Under the pieces are notes generated by a model. The model was not told where the DNA came from and searched no databases. It worked only from the letters and a program-made list of their open reading frames with translations. Positions 61,445 to 64,000 of a stretch of 64,000 nt of DNA are shown one piece after another (the stretch's first letter is position 1; each line of letters starts with the position of its first letter). Source of the stretch: JAJDXO01 sp965221855 (GTDB taxonomy: Bacteria > Pseudomonadota > Alphaproteobacteria > Rhodospirillales > UBA2165); assembly GCA_965221855.1 (NCBI GenBank), contig CBDCSV010000006.1:186001-250000 (forward strand), read 5' to 3'. The translations under genes and the position numbers were made by a program.

Positions 61445-62494
61445 CTACTTGCCTTTCCGCCGCGCCGTCTTCCTTGCCGGCGCTTTCCCGGCGGCCGGCT
61501 TCCTGGCCGCGGCCGCGGCCTTGCGTTCGTCCGCCTTGATCTTCGCGAGAATCTCGTCGGCGTCGGCAACCGTCTTTTTCACCGCCCGCACCGACGCGTT
61601 AAAGGCCTTCTTTTCCGCCGGATCCAGCTTGATTTCGACGACGCGCTCGACACCCTTGGCGCCGATAACGACGGGAACGCCCACATAGAGGCCGCGAATG
61701 CCGTACTCGCCGCGAAGGTAGGCCGCGCAGGGCAGGACGCGCTTCTTGTCCTTGAGGTAGCTCTCGGCCATGGCGATCGCCGAGGAGGCCGGGGCATAGA
61801 ACGCCGAACCGGTCTTCAGCAAATTGACGATTTCGCCGCCGCCGTTGCGGGTCCTCTCGACGATCTCGTCCAGGCGTTTCTGGGACAGCCAATTCATTTT
61901 GACCAGGTCGGTCAACGGAATGCCCGCGACCGTGGAATAGCGTGTCAGCGGCACCATGCTGTCGCCGTGGCCGCCGAGGACGAACGCCGTCACGTCCTCG
62001 ACCGAGACGTTCATTTCGTCGGCGAGAAAATAACGGAACCGCGCGGAGTCGAGCACGCCCGCCATGCCGACGACCTTGCTGGCCGGCAGGCCGCAGGCAT
62101 CGCGCAATACGCCGACCATGACGTCCAGCGGGTTGGTGATGCAGATCACGAAAGCATTGGGGCAGTACTTCTTGATGCCGGCGCCGACCTGGCCCATGAC
62201 ATTGGTGTTGATGCCGATCAGATCATCGCGGCTCATGCCGGGCTTGCGCGGCACGCCGGCGGTAACGATCACCACATCGGCGCCGCGGATGCCGGCATAG
62301 GAATTGGTGCCGGCCAATTTGGCGTCGAAACCCTCCACCGGAGAGCTTTCGGCGAGATCAAGCGCCTTGCCTTGCGGGATGCCTTTTACGATGTCGAAAA
62401 GAACGACATCGCCCAACTCCTTGAGGCCCGCCAAATGCGCCAGCGTGCCGCCGATATTGCCCGCGCCGACCAGCGCGATCTTGTTTCTCGCCAT
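61445..62494 (-). CDS. mdh: Malate dehydrogenase with lysine-rich C-terminal tail
   Basis: A 349-residue NAD-dependent MDH of lactate-dehydrogenase-like type. ALVGAGNIGGTLAHL is the cofactor motif; GVPRKPGMSRDDLIGIN has the substrate Arg, and FVLGGHGDSMVPL the catalytic His. Family proteins are about 320 residues; here about 28 residues rich in Lys, Arg and Ala (ARKPAAGKAPARKTARRKGK region) are added. The ATG at 62494 has AGAGGAAA upstream. It heads the TCA-cycle operon. The 229-base gap upstream holds the promoter but no clear hexamers. Confidence 0.97.
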   Translation of the reverse strand: MARNKIALVGAGNIGGTLAHLAGLKELGDVVLFDIVKGIPQGKALDLAESSPVEGFDAKLAGTNSYAGIRGADVVIVTAGVPRKPGMSRDDLIGINTNVMGQVGAGIKKYCPNAFVICITNPLDVMVGVLRDACGLPASKVVGMAGVLDSARFRYFLADEMNVSVEDVTAFVLGGHGDSMVPLTRYSTVAGIPLTDLVKMNWLSQKRLDEIVERTRNGGGEIVNLLKTGSAFYAPASSAIAMAESYLKDKKRVLPCAAYLRGEYGIRGLYVGVPVVIGAKGVERVVEIKLDPAEKKAFNASVRAVKKTVADADEILAKIKADERKAAAAARKPAAGKAPARKTARRKGK

Positions 62495-62723
62495 CAAATT
62501 TCCTCTTGCCCCGGTTTGGATCGGGCAACCCTGTCGCTGTCCTCCAAAGGCCGCCTAATGCTAGGAATTCCGCCGGTGGTAGCGCAATTTAGGGACCCGT
62601 GCAAGTCCGCACCCGGCGGACCGCCGCCGGTACATCCGCGCGCCTTGCAGGAGCCCCGTCGGCCATTTGTTGAGGCGGTTTCCGTCGGGCCGCACTACAA
62701 CCGAAATTTCACAACCCGCCGGC

Positions 62724-63875
62724 TTAATCCCCGGGCTCCCCCGGCTGGTGGGGGAGGCTCATATACTCTTCCGATTGCATTTCGATGAGCCGGGAGACCA
62801 GGCGTTCGAATTCGAACTTGCCCTCGCCCTCGGGGTAAAGCCCGGCCGGCGGCGCGGCGGCGGAACACACGAGGTTGACCTTGGCCTCGTAGAAGGCGTC
62901 GATCAGGATGACGAACCGCCGCGCCGCATCGCGCTTCGCCGGCGTCAGCAGGGGAATGTCGTCGACGACGAAGGTGTGATACCGCGCCGCGATGGCCAGA
63001 TAGTCCGCGGGGCCCAGGGGTTTGTCGCAAAGATCTCCGAAATCCGCCCGGCCGACGCCGTCGACCGCCATTGAAATCTCGATGGTCCGGCCCTTCACCT
63101 CGATGCGCTCCGTCTCCGGCGGACGGCCGTCGGTGAGCTGACCGAAGTAGTCGTCGAGGGTCGCGCGGCTGCCGCCGTCGAGCGGCGTGTGGTAGACGTT
63201 CTTCCCCTTCAAGCGGCGCAGGCGATAGTCGATTGGACTGCTTAGCTCCAGCACATCCAACCGCTCGCGGATCATCTCGATAAAGGGAACGAATTTGTTG
63301 CGCTGCAGGCCGTCCTTGTAGAGGTCCTGCGGCGGCCGGTTGGACGTGGCGACCACGACGACGTCGCGGGCAAACAGATTCTCGAACAACCGCCCCAGGA
63401 TCATCGCGTCGACGATGTTGGCGACCTGGAATTCATCGAAGCAAAGCAGCCACGCCTCGTCCGCGATGTCCCTGGCGACATCCGGGATCGGGTCGCCGCC
63501 CTCGCCGCCGGAGCGCTCGCGGAAGGCGTTCATCCTTGCGTGCACGTCCTGGAGAAAGGCGTGGAAATGCGTGCGGCGCTTTTTTTCCACCAGGGCGGCG
63601 CCGAAGAACATGTCCATGAGCATGGACTTGCCGCGGCCCACGCCGCCATAGATGTAGAGACCCTGAACCGGCTCGGCCCGCCGGCGGGTCAGCCCGAACC
63701 GCTCCTTCCAGCCGGCGTGCCCGGCGCTCGGCGTATAGCCGGCCAGCGCCCGATGGAGGCTTTGCAGCTTTTCGGCCAACAGCGCCTGCGCCGGATCCGG
63801 AGCGAGTTCACCCGCGGCGACCCGGTCACGGTAGTCGAACAACGGGCCCGCGTGAATGACGGCCTGCTCTTGCAT
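62724..63875 (-). CDS. zapE: ZapE/AFG1-like ATPase
   Basis: A 383-residue AAA+-like ATPase. Walker A GGVGRGKSMLMD, Walker B LLCFDEFQV, and VVATSNRPPQDLYKDGLQRN (sensor region) match the AFG1 family. In E. coli ZapE associates with the division ring; in mitochondria the relative handles membrane protein turnover. In alphaproteobacteria it usually lies next to mdh, as here. The ATG at 63875 is near the right end of the window; the remaining 125 bases show no gene. Confidence 0.95.
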   Translation of the reverse strand: MQEQAVIHAGPLFDYRDRVAAGELAPDPAQALLAEKLQSLHRALAGYTPSAGHAGWKERFGLTRRRAEPVQGLYIYGGVGRGKSMLMDMFFGAALVEKKRRTHFHAFLQDVHARMNAFRERSGGEGGDPIPDVARDIADEAWLLCFDEFQVANIVDAMILGRLFENLFARDVVVVATSNRPPQDLYKDGLQRNKFVPFIEMIRERLDVLELSSPIDYRLRRLKGKNVYHTPLDGGSRATLDDYFGQLTDGRPPETERIEVKGRTIEISMAVDGVGRADFGDLCDKPLGPADYLAIAARYHTFVVDDIPLLTPAKRDAARRFVILIDAFYEAKVNLVCSAAAPPAGLYPEGEGKFEFERLVSRLIEMQSEEYMSLPHQPGEPGD

Positions 63876-64000
63876 GGGCGGTTCATTAGGCGGCGAAGCG
63901 CCGTCTGTAAAGCGCCGGACACCAGGAAATTTCCGCCCGGCCCCTGGCTTCGGGGAAGAATGCCGGGAGAGGGTCGCGCCGTTAACGGCGTTCGACCATC

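Overview
The window reads as a high-GC chromosomal segment from an alphaproteobacterium. The main supports are a mdh-sucC-sucD-sucA-sucB-lpd block, a mreBCD-mrdA-rodA block, an hflK-hflC-DUF2065-Do protease block and several CoA-ester degradation genes. Nothing visible fixes the genus. Most genes lie on the minus strand in tight operons with 1-4 base overlaps.

Layout. (1) Positions 1-7865, minus: a degradation operon (sulfatase, TetR regulator, acyl-CoA ligase, acyl-CoA dehydrogenase, FadJ-type fusion enzyme, partial alpha-methylacyl-CoA racemase-like gene). It diverges across an AT-rich control region from a DUF35/thiolase-like pair (8037-9597). (2) 9600-10912: a histone-deacetylase-family amidohydrolase and tRNA-Lys(CTT). 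(3) 11036-16619: the rod-shape locus. (4) 16827-22559: leuA, ilvC, ilvN and ilvB, with a leucine-rich small ORF ahead of leuA. (5) 22744-28884: miaA, a DUF1015 gene, a Do-type protease, a DUF2065 gene, hflC and hflK. (6) 29056-32303, plus: Mrp/ApbC, a DMT permease and a TTT-family binding protein. (7) 32374-40147: a flotillin, then a livHMGF transporter operon with an aldehyde dehydrogenase and an SDR. Its binding-protein gene livK survives only as a 3' fragment cut by an ISAs1-family element (40421-41635). (8) 41752-52126: a sterol biosynthesis operon. (9) 52096-53235: an AT-richer HD-domain gene that looks truncated. (10) 53323-63875: lpd, odhB, odhA, sucD, sucC, mdh and a ZapE-like ATPase.

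The most notable system is region 8. Seven overlapping or closely spaced minus-strand genes encode an SdmB-like dehydrogenase, an SdmA-like Rieske oxygenase, an ERG24-type sterol C-14 reductase, a CYP51, one 1135-residue protein that joins a squalene epoxidase to an oxidosqualene cyclase (DCTAE motif, not the DxDD of hopene cyclases), a LolA-like periplasmic protein and an outer-membrane beta-barrel. Together they predict conversion of squalene to a demethylated sterol, followed possibly by delivery to the outer membrane. The epoxidase-cyclase fusion is the part most likely to be new. The locus is flanked by an insertion sequence on one side and a truncated low-GC gene on the other, which suggests it arrived by transfer or rearrangement.

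All assignments come from reading translated sequence and recalled family motifs. No database search was run.
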